The position numbers and the translations under genes are program-made. Shown piece by piece: positions 1-10,980 of a stretch of 64,000 bases of DNA. Source of the stretch: Branchiostoma lanceolatum (taxonomy: Eukaryota > Chordata > Leptocardii > Amphioxiformes > Branchiostomatidae); contig NC_089740.1 of NCBI RefSeq assembly GCF_035083965.1, forward strand, positions 14,172,552-14,236,551, written 5' to 3'. The notes below the pieces were generated by a model. The model saw nothing but the letters and a program-made list of their open reading frames with translations. It had not been told where the DNA came from and did no database searches. How positions within the stretch are numbered: position 1 is the first letter of the stretch; the number at the start of each line of letters is the position of its first letter.

Positions 1-139
1 ACATTGGTAGGGAACTGGTTTCCAAGAAAACCACATATGAGAACCAAACAAGCACCCGCTGGCACAAAAAAACACAACTTGCAACGGCAAGAACAATTCA
101 CTATGGCAAAAAAGACACCATTTAATAAAAACAAAATTT

Positions 140-610
140 CATGGAGATTTCGCGACGTAAGACTCTTATTAACGCACTGGGAAATGAAGCTATACCAAGG
201 ATGTGTCATAATTCTATGACATCGGGAGAACCTGAACTAACTATCAGAAGGGTGTGTCATTTCAAAGACATAGGGGGAAACTCAACTATACCAAGGGTGT
301 GTCAGTCACATAATATAGGGGGAAACTGAGCTATCAGAAGGGTGCTTTGTCATTCCAATTGCGTACGGAGAAATCATGAAGTGGTCATTCTAATGACATA
401 CGTGGAAAATCAACAATACCAAGGGTGTGTCATTCCATCGACATAGGGAGAAACTCAGCTATACAAAGGGTGTGTCATTCCTCAGGTCGTGTCAGTCCAA
501 TACTAATGACAGGTGAAGACCAAGCTTTCATGAGAGTATGTCATTCTCTGTGTCGTGACACAAACGAAACTTGTATTATGTTTCTGTCTTTGAGCGGCGT
601 TGCAAAATGA
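140..610 (-). repeat. 45-bp minisatellite, left arm (inverted orientation)
   Basis: Degenerate copies of a roughly 45-bp unit read on the minus strand. On the plus strand they appear as the motif GGGTGTGTCATTCC followed by a GACATAGGGGGAAACTCA-type stretch. The same unit runs in the opposite direction from about 700 onward, so the two arrays face each other. Short ORFs here (MCHS.. repeats) are by-products of the repeat. Confidence 0.85.
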
Positions 611-699
611 CGACAGGTGAAGTCCCTATATACTTAAGCAGCGCAACGGTACCTGTAGTAATACTAGCCGTTTAATCTCTTAGATTGCAGCATAGACTC

Positions 700-2060
700 C
701 TGATACACCCTCGGAAGAACACACCCTTGTTATAAGCTGAGTTTCCCCCTATGTCATTGGAATGACACACCCTTGGTTAGCTGGATTTTCCCTATGTAAT
801 GAGAATGACACACCATTGGTATTGCTGAGTTTCCCCCTAAGTCATTGGAATGACACACCCTTGGCAAAGCTGAGTTCTTGCCTATGTCATTGGAATGACG
901 CACCCTCGTTATAGCTGAGTTGCCACCTATGTCATTGGAAAGTACACCCTTGGCACAGCTGAGTTCCCCGCTATGTCATGAGAATGACAGAGCCTTGGTT
1001 AGCTGGATTTCCTCAATTGTCATGAGAATGACACACCCCTGGTAAAGCTGAGTTTACCCCTAAGTCATTGGAATGACACACCCTTGGCAAAGCTGAGTTC
1101 TTACCTATGTCATTGGAATGACACACCCTTGGTATAGCCGGATTTCCCCCTATGTCATTGGAATGACACACCCTTGGCAAAGCTAAGTTCTTGCCTTTGT
1201 CATTGGAAGGACTCACACTAGGTATAGCTGAGTTTTCCCATATATCATTGGAATGACACGCCCTTGATATCGCTGGATTTCTCCCTATATCATCGGAATG
1301 ACACACTCTCGGTATGGCTGGATTTCAGGCTATGTCATTGGAACGACACGCCTATGACAGAGCTGAGGTTTCCCCTCTGTCTTCTGATAGCTGAGTTCCT
1401 TATGCCATCGGAATGACGCACATTTGTTATAGCTGATTCTTTGCCTTTATCATTGGAATGACTGGATTTCCCCCTATGTCATGAGAATGACACACCCTTG
1501 GTATAGCTGAGTTTCCCATTGTCATTGGAATAACACATCCTTAGTATAGCTGGATTACCCTCGAAGTCATCGGAATGGAACACCATCGGAGTCTTTGCCT
1601 TATCATTGGAATGACGCACCCATGACACAGCTGAGATTTCCCCATATGTCATTGGAATGAAAGCACCTTGGTATAGCCGGATTTCCCCCTATGTCATTGG
1701 AATGACACGCCCTTGGTATAGCCGAGTTTTTGCCTATGTCATTGGAATGACGCACCCGTGGTATATCTGATTTTTTTGCCTACATTATTGGAACGACACA
1801 CCTATGGCACAGCTTAGTTTCCCTGAATATGTCATTGGAATGACACTCCCTTAGTATAGCTTAGTTTCTTCCGATGTCATTAGAATGAGACACAATTGGT
1901 ATAGCTGAGTTTCTCTTGTGTCATTAAAATGACACACCCTTAGGTCATCATAGAAGGCACAGTACACGATTCATTTTCGACTTTATCCAGGCTACACATG
2001 GTTGTTACCGTCCCAGAATGACACACACTTACGATTAGGGCACACTCATATCACTGGAAG
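700..2060 (+). repeat. 45-bp minisatellite, right arm
   Basis: About 30 head-to-tail degenerate copies of a 45-46-bp unit built around GTCATTGGAATGACACACCC, followed by TTGGTATAGCTGAGTTTCCC and a short CCTAT. Each unit contains the small inverted repeat GTCATT..AATGAC. Copies vary by point changes and small indels. There are no leader or spacer features and no unique spacers. Confidence 0.9.
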
Positions 2061-3567
2061 GACGGAATTACACGCCCTTGGGATACCTCAATTGCTCCCT
2101 ATGTCTATGATGATCCATCAAGTGTCAATGACAATGATTTGGTGATCTGGATTATAAGTTTTAAATAACATGTAACGCTATTAGAGGGAGAATACAAAAG
2201 AATGGGGGTCAAAAACTCATTCAAAGTCCTTTATCTCAAGGATTCTGGTCAAAATACATAATGGTAGATCTTTAATATGTTTATATATGCTTCTAGTGAG
2301 TTCTACGCTTCATATTTATTTCGGCCAAACTTTCCTTATAGTGTTAACGTTAGTTACATTAGTTTCGCGATAGAATGACTCGATTTGAAGTAGGTTTCAT
2401 TTTGGTAATGAGTTAACCTTTGTTGACATATACAAAATTCACATACGGATCTCTAAACTGAAGGTACAATATCGGCGATCACTCTGTTTGTTTGGCTCTG
2501 GGTGCTTCCTTTGACCCGGAAGTAGACTGGATCATGATATACATCGGCCGTCTGGAAACCCCCATGCAGACCGTAAAACCTCGCCAAAATGAGTACTTAG
2601 AAGGTCAACTTTGAAGGGACAAACCTCGTGTTCAAATACTTTTTGAATTCTCAACTGACCTACACGAGGTTGTCAGACGTGTTGAGATCACAGGGACACA
2701 TAAACCAGCCTGATTCAACGTATCGTGACTGTACTACGACTGATTGTATGGAGGGTTCGAAGGACTCATTTCGGCGCGTAACACAGCAGCGCGTAAGTTC
2801 AACCAAAGTTTTCTCCTTATTCCTCGTTCCCGCGTTTATTCCCGGCAATGACATTTATTGGTCACTTCAAACAGAACGTCTGTAAAGTAGATATCACTGT
2901 ATTGGTCTCTTAAAATGTTGTTAAAGGTTAGAAAGTGCTGAACTAGCGGAGTAGCGCTGGACACAGCATGCAGAAACGTGGAACTGAGCTAAAGGGGGAG
3001 GGGGGCTACTGCTAAACGCACGGATTTTGCGCTTTCACATGTAAACTATGTTATAAACACCTCGTTAACGGTATTCGAGGGGCGGGGGAAGTAGATGGGG
3101 TGATAATTGCAGCTTTTCACGCCTATTGTCCGTCTTGAATTGGTTTTTAACAAACATAAAACAAGGAGCTCGTTTTATAAACAAAGGCAGTTTTCGTAAA
3201 TGTGTACTAGTGTTTGTCAAGTTTCTAGCTTGTATTTTGTTTTCTGAAGCAACGACCACGCCCCCCCCCTACAACCCCGCCCCCAGTGATGGCCATCATA
3301 GGGTTTTAGGGAGTACAGATATTGAGAAATGCTAATAGTACAAGATACTAGTAGTAAGTAGTGACCAGTACTGTAATGTACTACTAGTAAATGAACACGA
3401 AATGAACATGAAATGTTGAACTGTCTATCTCAAAACATTGTACTGTCTTCTGATCATTTTGAACTGATTCTCGAACTTCGAACTGTATTTCTTTGTACGC
3501 AGTCCTACTTTGTTCTAGACTAACAGTTCATTGAAATAATGCTGTTGATGTTTTGTTTTTACTCCAG
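2061..3567. other. Unassigned region upstream of LSM7 exon 2
   Basis: No exon is supported here. It should contain the LSM7 promoter and a tiny first coding exon (an initiator Met plus perhaps a few residues, ending in phase 0). No convincing ATG followed by a phase-compatible GT donor was found. A run of C's and AT-rich DNA is all that is visible. The first exon could also lie left of the window. Confidence 0.4.
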
Positions 3568-4757
3568 GGCGGCACCAAAGGGCAGGGAGACCAGGAGAGG
3601 AAGAAGAAGGAGACCATCTTAGACCTGTCCAAGTACCTGGACAAACCCATCAGGGTCAAGTTCCATGGAGGGAGGGAAGGTATCATGCTTTTTACCAGCT
3701 TTGTATAACTACAAGCCCGTGGCGCAAGCGGTAACACAACCCCGCTGCTTTGCCATCTGGATCAAAGTCCGTGGATCCTGGGGCCCGAGTTCAATTCTAG
3801 GGGCGGCTCAGCTCGGACATGTTGTAAGGGATTGCATTCATCATTTCGGATGGTGATGTAAAGCCAGTGGCCCCGTGTATGAGGGAGCTCCGGGCATAAG
3901 CCCCTAGCGTCAAACTTCTGCACGTAAAAGAACCCAACATACTTCTCGAGGAGAGTAGGGGTGACCCGGTGTACTTGGTCAAAAAAATGGGTGCCTTGGC
4001 AAAGCCGCATTGCACTACCAGCAGCTACTTGAAAAAGTGTCATGCTTCACCTAAATTGAGGATGACTGCTTTACTTTTTAAGTAAAGTAATGGTTTGAAC
4101 TGTGCATGCATAAGGTAAAAGTAAAAAAGTTAAAGGTAGTCTTGTATCCTTTTTGAGGCTGTAGCGGCAGTGGGTTGTTATCCACTGTGTCTAGGACACG
4201 GTATTGGAAGGTGGAGCCCAACCCCTCTCCTTCTACCGACTTTTACCTCCCCAACCAAAGTCAGGTAGCTGTTAGCAAACTAACAAACGAATATTCTGAC
4301 GCAAACCCAATGTTCTTTGTTTCTTCTTCAGCAAGTGGCGTTTTGAAGGGATATGACCCACTACTCAACTTGGTGTTGGACAACACAACAGAATACCAAA
4401 GAGGTAAGTAAAGTCTAATCCATAGACTCCTAAAATGGTAACAGATGTAAACTTTCTTAAAGTGCCATTTGCAATGACACAATGTCTAGCCAGGAATGCA
4501 CCCATAACCTCTAGATGTTCATGTCTTCTAGCTTAGCCCCACAGCTTTTTGACGCCACCAAAATGATTTAAGGCCTTTTTTTTACCTATACCTTTTGACT
4601 CTTCCCTCTCCCCCCAGACCCAGACGACCCGTTCAAGCTGACAGAAGACACGCGGCAGCTCGGGCTGGTGGTGTGTCGCGGCACGTCGGTGGTCCTCATC
4701 TGTCCTCAGGATGGCATGGAGGCCATCCCCAACCCTTTTGTACAACAGGAGGGATAG
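3568..4757 (+). CDS. LSM7: LSM7, U6 snRNA-associated Sm-like protein (exons 2-4)
   Basis: LSm7 is a subunit of the heptameric LSm1-7 (cytoplasmic mRNA decapping) and LSm2-8 (nuclear U6 snRNA 3'-end binding) rings. Three coding exons are visible, 3568-3679, 4332-4403 and 4618-4757. All have good AG/GT borders, and phases 0, 1 and 1 join in frame to 107 codons plus TAG. The product has a KKKETILDLSKYLDK N-terminal helix, the Sm1 motif with KFHGGRE and DPLLNLVLD, a loop, and the Sm2 motif with GLVVCRGTSVVLICPQDG. It ends at the family-typical IPNPFVQQEG. Length matches animal LSM7 once a tiny first exon is added; that exon was not located. The first intron contains a tRNA-derived SINE. The last exon's final codons have been tandemly amplified downstream. 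Confidence 0.95.
3712..4075 (+). mobile_element. tRNA-derived SINE in LSM7 intron
   Basis: The 5' end looks like a degenerate tRNA gene: an A-box-like TGGCGCAAGCGGTAAC and a B-box-like CGAGTTCAATTC about 60 bp later. A non-tRNA body follows, ending in a simple tail. It lies entirely within the intron between LSM7 exons at 3679 and 4332. It is not a functional tRNA because the acceptor and anticodon stems do not close. Confidence 0.65.
4117..4275 (+). mobile_element. Dispersed repeat, AAGGTAGTC family (copy 1)
   Basis: A segment beginning AAAGGTAGTCTTGTATCC, with TTTTTGAGGC, ATTGGAAGGTGGA and related blocks. It recurs at 50787-50960 in the Arkadia gene, and its first 30 bases recur directly before the 5S-like SINE at 24713. 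Probably a SINE family; no RNA-gene head was recognised. Confidence 0.5.
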
Positions 4758-5900
4758 AGCTAGGGGCAATCTCTGTTTATTGTGAAAGTAATATCTTTAA
4801 TGTATTCTTGCAAGTCTGATACTTTGCAAGAGTCATAGTAGGTAAGACTAGCAGCAGTTTTATTACATTATTGTTTCTTCTTTGCGAAAGTACAACAGGA
4901 GGGATAGAACTAGGAGCAGTATCTGTTTATACGTTTGTGAAGGTTAGACATCCAGGTAACCAATATATAAAGAGAATTCAAACTCTACAACTGGATAAAA
5001 ATTCGGAGATTTATAGAAATAAATCTCCGAATTTTTATCCAGTTGTAGAGTTTGAATTCTCTTTATATAGTATCTGTTTATATTATCATGGAAGTCTTTT
5101 CTTTAATGTAACCTGCAAATCTGATACTTTGCAACAGTCATAGGAGGTAAGACTAGCAGCAGTTTTATTACATTATTATTTCTTCTCTCTGAAAGTATAA
5201 TAGGAGGGGTAGAACTAGGGACAACTTCTGTTTATTGTGAAAGTAATATCTTTAATGTATACTTGCAAGTCTGATACTTTGCAACAGTCATGGGAGATAA
5301 GACTAGCAGCAGTTTTGTTACATTATTGTTTCTTCTCTGTGAAAGTATAGTAGGAGGGGTAGAACTAGGGGCCATCTTTGTTTATATTATGAATATATTT
5401 TCTTTAATGTAAAGTTGCAAGTCTGATGTTTTTCAACAGGAGGGATGGAACTAGGAGCAGTATTTGTTTATATTATCAGGGAAGTCTTTTCTATAATGTA
5501 AACTTGCAAGTCTGAGACTTTCAACAGAAGGGAAAGAATTAGGGGCTATCTCTGTTTATATTATTGTGAAAGTATTTTCTTTAATGTAAACCTGCAGGCC
5601 TGATGTTTTCCAACAGGAGCTAGGGGCAACTTCTGTTTATGTTAATGTGAAGGTATTTTCTTTAATATAAACTTGCAGGCCTGATGCTTTCCAACAGGAG
5701 GGATAGAACTAGGGGCAATCTCTGTTTATATTATTGTGAAAGCATTTTCTTTAATGTATACTTGTATTCCTGATTTGTTGGAAAGAAGAGTACCATATTG
5801 TCATGTGGAGGTTGAACTGAGTGGCAATTTCTGTTTACTTTTTTGTTTTCTACCTTCTGAAAGTCTTTTCTATAATGTGTACTTGCAAGCCTGATATTTT
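4741..5900 (+). repeat. About 105-bp tandem array derived from LSM7 3' end
   Basis: Roughly ten copies of a unit starting with CAACAGGAGGGATAGAACTA, which is the last LSM7 codons (Gln-Gln-Glu-Gly-stop) plus the first 3'UTR bases. The unit continues through CTGTTTATATTATTGTGAAAG and a TTGCAAGTCTGATACTTT block. The array is interrupted by a foldback insertion at 4932-5068 and resumes at 7576-7700 after the 6040-7575 insertion. Confidence 0.85.
4932..5068. mobile_element. Foldback element with 14-bp target-site duplication
   Basis: A perfect 51-bp-arm palindrome with a 4-nt loop (4964-5069) is preceded by a single-copy shoulder containing GGTTAGACATCCAGG. The insertion is flanked by the 14-bp direct repeat AGTATCTGTTTATA at 4918-4931 and 5069-5082. 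It sits inside the 105-bp array. The same shoulder and stem sequence family occurs at 8977-9095, 28321-28690, 53775-53965 and 62455-62515. Confidence 0.85.
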
Positions 5901-5967
5901 GCAACAGAAGAAAATCATATGGTCATAAGAAAGAAGCAGCAGTTTTTGTTGTTATTGTTCTCTTTTT

Positions 5968-5997
5968 ATGTTGAGCCCATAGGTATGGGCTCAACAT
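5968..5997. repeat. Perfect 14-bp hairpin
   Basis: ATGTTGAGCCCATA is followed by GG and its exact reverse complement. Degenerate half copies (GCCATAC..GTATGGCTCAACAT) follow at 6009-6035. Short inverted repeat of unknown role. Confidence 0.8.
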
Positions 5998-6039
5998 ATT
6001 GTTATGTTTAGCCATACCTAGTATGGCTCAACATATTGT

Positions 6040-7575
6040 TTTTGTTCACGTTCTTCTTCTCCTTCTTCTGCCAAATCTTCCAATTGATTCAACTCTGCCA
6101 TTTTTTAATCAACCGACCTGAAATTTGGCATGGAGGTAAAGAAGGCAAATACCCTCATGTGATTTTTTCATTTTTTTGAAACAGGCCTGAAAATCATTTT
6201 TATGGAGTTTTTTGGGGGCATTTTTAGGCAAAAATTACATTTTGGTCTCCTGTGGCCTGGTTTTACAAGCAAATGACCTGACATTCGGTACAAGGGCGCC
6301 TTGAACATGTCCCTACAGGATTTCAATCACAATTCTGGTGTACATCACTTCAAAATGCTTCATTTTGGGGACTTTTGGACCCATTTCAGACCAAAAACAG
6401 GCCAAAAGTGGTATCCCCGTTCCATGTTCTATTTGCTGCTGGCCAAAGAATCCATGTTCTATCTAAGGATCCCCGCGTTCCATTTGCTACTGGCCAAAGA
6501 ACACGTGTTCTATTTAGGTTACCTGAGGTCATATTGCAGGAACACACGCAAGCCTTTGCAGTAAGAAGCTCTTGGGGTCTCGCAGAACTTGTAGAGAGAA
6601 TTGTCTTGCACGGGTGATTTTGGAACAGTCAATTTATGCATCGGGAGGGAGATTGGCGAAGTATGATGCTTTCGCAAATATTGACTTTCTACATGCAGGT
6701 AACATTTCGATTTGCCAAGGTGTTATTTTGGGACAGCACACTTCTTGCATGGGGAGGAGTATGGCTAAACATGCTGTATTTGCTCAGGGGCAAATGGCGG
6801 CCTTTCTAGTTTTTGTTCACGTTCTTCTTCTTCTCCTCCTGCCATATCTTCAAATGGATTCAACTCCGCCATTTTTTAACCAACTGACCTGAAATTTGGC
6901 ATGGAGGTAAAGATGGCAAATACCCTCAGGCGATTTTTCATTTTTTTCGAAACAGGCCTTAAAAACATTTTTATGGAGGTTTTTTGGGGCATTTCTAGGC
7001 AAAAATTACATTTTGGGCTCCTGTGCCCTGGTATTACAAGCAAATGACATGGAATTCGGCACAAGGGTGCCTTGAACATGTCCCTACAGGAATTCAATGA
7101 CATTTCTGGTGTACATCACTTCAAAATGCTTCGTTTGGGGGACTTTTGGACCCATTTTCAGACCAAAAACGGGTCAAAGGTGTTGTCCCCTTTCCATGTT
7201 CTATCTAAGAATCGATGTTCTCTCCAAGGTTCCGGGTGTTCCATTTGCTGCTGGCCAAAGAACATGTGTTCTTTTCAGGTTACCTGAGGTCATGTAGCAG
7301 GTAAACACGCAAGCCTTTGCAGTAAGAAGCTCTTGGCGTCTCGCAGAACTTGTAGAGAGAATTTTTTTGCACGGGTGATTTTGGAACAGTCAATTTATGC
7401 ATCGGGAGGGAGATTGGCAAAAGTATGATGCTCTCGCAAATGTTGCCTTCTTACATGCAGTTAATATTTCCATTTGCCCAGGGATTATTTTGGGACAGCC
7501 CACTTATTGCATGAGGAGGAGTATGGGCGAAACATGCTGTATTTGCTCAGGGGCAAATGACGGCCTTTCTAGTTC
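6040..7575 (+). repeat. 772-bp tandem duplication (two copies)
   Basis: The stretch starting TTGTTCACGTTCTTCTTCT at about 6042 recurs at about 6814 and stays alignable to about 7575. Shared blocks include CCTGAAATTTGGCATGGAGG and CTTGAACATGTCCCTACAGG. Copies differ by scattered substitutions and small indels. No conserved long ORF runs through both, so this is probably a duplicated non-autonomous repeat inserted into the 105-bp array. Confidence 0.85.
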
Positions 7576-7700
7576 CATATTGTCTTTACTGTAGAGCTGG
7601 TGGCAATTTCGGTTCATGTTATTGTTCTCTACTTTATGAAAGTATTTTCTATAATGTATACATGCAAGCCTAAAAAGTCATGGAACAGTACGACATGGTC

Positions 7701-8962
7701 ATATGGAGGTATAATAGCAGTTTTTGTTATGTTATATTTGTACTTTTCTGTTATCTGACAGTCTTCACTGTTATGTATTGATCAAAGATGATGTTTTGTA
7801 CCCATAAGTAGTAAGAGTACAATGAAATAGGTATAACCAGTAAGAGGATTGTCACCTTTCATTTTTTTTGTTACCTGACAGTCAGGGACTGGACATGCAG
7901 GTTATCTTAGTGCACATAACCTGCACTGGTTCATAGTTGCATGTTAACCAGTGTATACATATGCAGTAAAGGCTAGTTTGAACCTTAGTACTGGAAAGTT
8001 TTGCCCAGATTTAGTCCATGCGAGTTTCCTAAAGTAACAACAGTGTGAACAAATGTCTTATTTCAGCAGCTGTTAGTGCAAGACTGACAAATACAAAGTT
8101 TTAAGTACTTGTTGTTTGACGCTGTTTCTATATGAAGAAACAAACCCAACTCCTCAACTTGAGAAGTAAAATATTGACTAGGTAAGTCTCTACCATGCAT
8201 AGTCTAAGTGAATTGTTTACCTCTAACACCATGGTCTTCATACTAAGTATGTGAAAGCAAACTTATTTTTTGTCTACTTCAAAATACATATAAGTAGAAT
8301 CTGGAAAATACACATGATACGCATTCCATCAAATGTGTGCTGTTTTTTAGGTCTCTTATCTTTTTTATACTTTTTTGAATATGCATATGATGCTATACAC
8401 AAATGTAGCAAAAGACATCCCTTTTTGTGGGGACATAGTAAAATAGTAAGGACTGCATTTATTCAAGAAGTGTACAAATAGGTGTAAAGAACATGTGATA
8501 GCAAAGCAGGAAACAAACCCTCTTATCCTAATCTCCAAACGGTTGAATAGAAAGTTGTAACGTTTTGTGACCTGCTGTTTTTTGTTCATTTTTTCCTAAC
8601 AGTACTCTCTCCCAAAATCAGACAACGCTATGATTTTGTACCTAACATCTGCTTGAAGATTATCGTTTCCACCTCCTAACCCAGATATGCAACCACTGCC
8701 ATGGTAATGTTTTTAACACCAGCCCAGAGTTATCTTAAGTCTATCTAGAGTTGATATTCCCTAGGTTTGCTCAACCCCCAGTGCTGTGTGTAGGGACGGG
8801 TTTTAAGTGGTTTGTGTAGAAAAGCTGAAAGTTTGTGTAGACTTCCTCATTACACCAACTCCCATTTATATTTATCAAGATGTCAGAAAAATTCAAAACT
8901 AAGCTCTGCGATTTCTTTTGTTCCAGAGAGTGTGCATTTTTTATAATTTTTATTTGGGACTG
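7701..8962. other. Intergenic, no supported feature
   Basis: AT-rich unique-looking DNA between the LSM7-derived array and a foldback element. Short ORFs (for example 8251-8481) show no splice signals, domain or compositional support. Confidence 0.5.
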
Positions 8963-8976
8963 TAAAATCGTATTTG

Positions 8977-9095
8977 TTAATGAAAGTCAGACATCCAGGT
9001 AGTAGGATACGCCAAAAATAATTACTCAAGCAACTGGATAAAATTTTGAAATTTTCAAAATTCTATCCAGTTGCTTGAGTAATTATTTTTTGGCC
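8977..9095. mobile_element. Foldback element with 14-bp target-site duplication (copy 2)
   Basis: The shoulder GAAAGTCAGACATCCAGGTA is followed by near-perfect inverted arms beginning GCCAAAAATAATTACTCAAG around a TTTTGAAATTTTCAAAA centre. It is bounded by the 14-bp direct repeat TAAAATCGTATTTG at 8963-8976 and 9096-9109. Same family as 4932-5068. Confidence 0.85.
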
Positions 9096-9725
9096 TAAAA
9101 TCGTATTTGATTTTCTACAAGCTTGTCAGTTTAATAGTCGTCACTTCCAGTGAGTGGCTTTTCTCAATCATGATATTTCTGACTTCGTAACAAGACATCC
9201 CTTTGTAAGACGTAACCTTGACCTTGTTATGTCATGACCATTGAGTAGAACTAAGCTAAAGAGAGACCAAGGACGGTGTAGGTATGTCAGTGTGAAAATT
9301 TTAGTTAAATGTTACAAACAACAGCCCAAGTGCTAAGATGAGGATTGGGAACACGCATAGAAAACCAGTGTTAAAAAGTTTTAGAAATATTACAAATCAT
9401 AGATCTTTACTTGTGACTGGATGTACAGAAAAGCATATGGAGGATAACAATCAACTATGCATTTTGATGTCTGCATTTCTCAGTAACATAATGCATTGAT
9501 TTCTCTAGAAATATAAAACTTAAAAAGAATTGCTAGATATTTAGATTTCTGATGTCTTTCTAGATTTGAAGCCTCATCTATGACGTACCAATTTGCTTTG
9601 AAAGTTGGTTACACCTAACTACCTACCCATGGAACCTGATATGTGGCCATGTAGCGCACTTTCACTAATCCCCTGAAAGATGGGTGTTTTGGCGCGAACG
9701 GAGTGCCGCCCTACTGTTTACCGCG

Positions 9726-9739
9726 GTTGCCGTGGTAAC
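9726..9739. promoter_or_regulatory. RFX X-box motif
   Basis: GTTGCCGTGGTAAC is an almost perfectly palindromic X-box of the form GTTGCC-NN-GGTAAC, the RFX-family site found at many cilium gene promoters. It lies in a GC-rich stretch (about 9655-9780) roughly 600 bp before the start codon of the CaaX protein gene. Function is inferred from the motif and position only. Confidence 0.6.
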
Positions 9740-10338
9740 GGTGTCAACCGCAGGTCAACGTCCGTCCATGCGCAGATGGATTTGTGTAAGTTTGTGTGGC
9801 TGTTTCTGGTGTTTGGGCCGCTCTACGAACTAACATCGATTAACGGGACTTGTTAACCGCGGAATTGTGGAATTCATGGGGTAAAAAGATTTTCGGGAAC
9901 TGTTTGCGGAACTGTTTGCGGGAAAACCTGAATGCAAAATGTACCAAAAATGACAATCCACGCATTATGTTCGTTTTTACCTTAACAAGACGTGACAAAC
10001 GTAAACTTTTCAACAAGTTACACGCAGTCATATAGGTGCTATTGAATAGTAGGACGGTTTGACACCCCTATTTTCACACAGATCTGTGGTATCGTCCAAA
10101 GAAAGCGCAAACCGCCTTTGGCAGATAAAACAGCGAAGTGAGTTATCTGATGTTCGACCGACATTCTTCTTCCACGCTCTGGGTTTATTTGATCGGCTTA
10201 CCACGTGAACGAGACGTGTGGAACATTTTACCAAACGCTCTGCAACAAGAACACGTCGTGACGAAGTTGACGTTCTTCCTTGACGTTTTGAGAGAACGTC
10301 TTGACTTTATCCTTCTTAAAGATTAGCAGACGCCAGCA

Positions 10339-10980
10339 ATGGGTGATGAGAAGTTTGAAGACGAAAGTGGCGGCCGTTTAGAAGAGTCGGAAAAGGAGTT
10401 ACCATCTACGACAGAAGCCCTGGAAGACCAGTTCCGAGTGTGGGAAGAATCGCCCAGAGACGATCTCGACGATGCGGCGACGGAAAATCAAGAAGCCGAG
10501 ACAGACCGAAGTGTCCCCGACGATAACCGAGCGGGCTCTGGTGACGTTCGGCATGAGTCGGAAGCAGGTCGGCAAGACAAGATGATGCTACAACCGGAGG
10601 AGAGAACCCCGTCAAATCTCTCCGACGACGTCTTCGAAAGGCGGCGGCGATCCTCCTCCACCGGCCCGGTCATCTTCACCACACCGCCGAGCCAGGACGA
10701 CCTGCGGGTGGAACCGGAGGTTTTCTACGAGCCCGGGCGGGAGAGGGACGACAGCATCCCGACCAACGAGGCCGGCGCCTCGCTGTCCACCCTCGGCGAG
10801 AACGTGGAGGACCCGAACAAGACCACGAACTCTCCTGGCGAAAACGGTCGTCATACCGGACTTAACGGAAAGGACGAAGTCGCTAATGGCACGAAAGGAT
10901 CGGACACGAACTCTGCTGCAGATGCGAAGGCAGGGAAAGAAAAAAAGAAGAGAAAGTCTCGGCTGTGCACCCTGCTGTGA
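10339..10980 (+). CDS. Single-exon acidic, intrinsically disordered protein with CaaX box
   Basis: A 213-codon uninterrupted ORF with a good start context (AGCAATGG) and no close family recognised. The first 100 residues are rich in Glu/Asp and Ser/Thr. A basophilic-kinase-like patch ERRRRSSSTGP lies near residue 100, followed by more acidic disordered sequence. The tail is EKKKRKSRLCTLL, a polybasic stretch directly before a C-T-L-L CaaX box at 210-213. By the general CaaX rule, a terminal Leu predicts geranylgeranylation by GGTase-I, and the basic stretch predicts plasma or ciliary membrane attachment. No GTPase, coiled coil or transmembrane segment is visible. GC and third-position bias stand out from the flanks, supporting real coding. 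An X-box sits upstream and a poly(A) signal about 660 bp after the stop. The antisense ORF at 10612-11007 is judged a shadow. Confidence 0.8.
   Translation: MGDEKFEDESGGRLEESEKELPSTTEALEDQFRVWEESPRDDLDDAATENQEAETDRSVPDDNRAGSGDVRHESEAGRQDKMMLQPEERTPSNLSDDVFERRRRSSSTGPVIFTTPPSQDDLRVEPEVFYEPGRERDDSIPTNEAGASLSTLGENVEDPNKTTNSPGENGRHTGLNGKDEVANGTKGSDTNSAADAKAGKEKKKRKSRLCTLL

Noticed and set aside
1013-1306. CRISPR-like array or coding repeat protein in the 45-bp repeats
   Set aside because: Units are contiguous and degenerate with no unique spacers, and the genome is animal. ORFs (CHSNDIG repeats) come from the repeat and carry no start or splice context.
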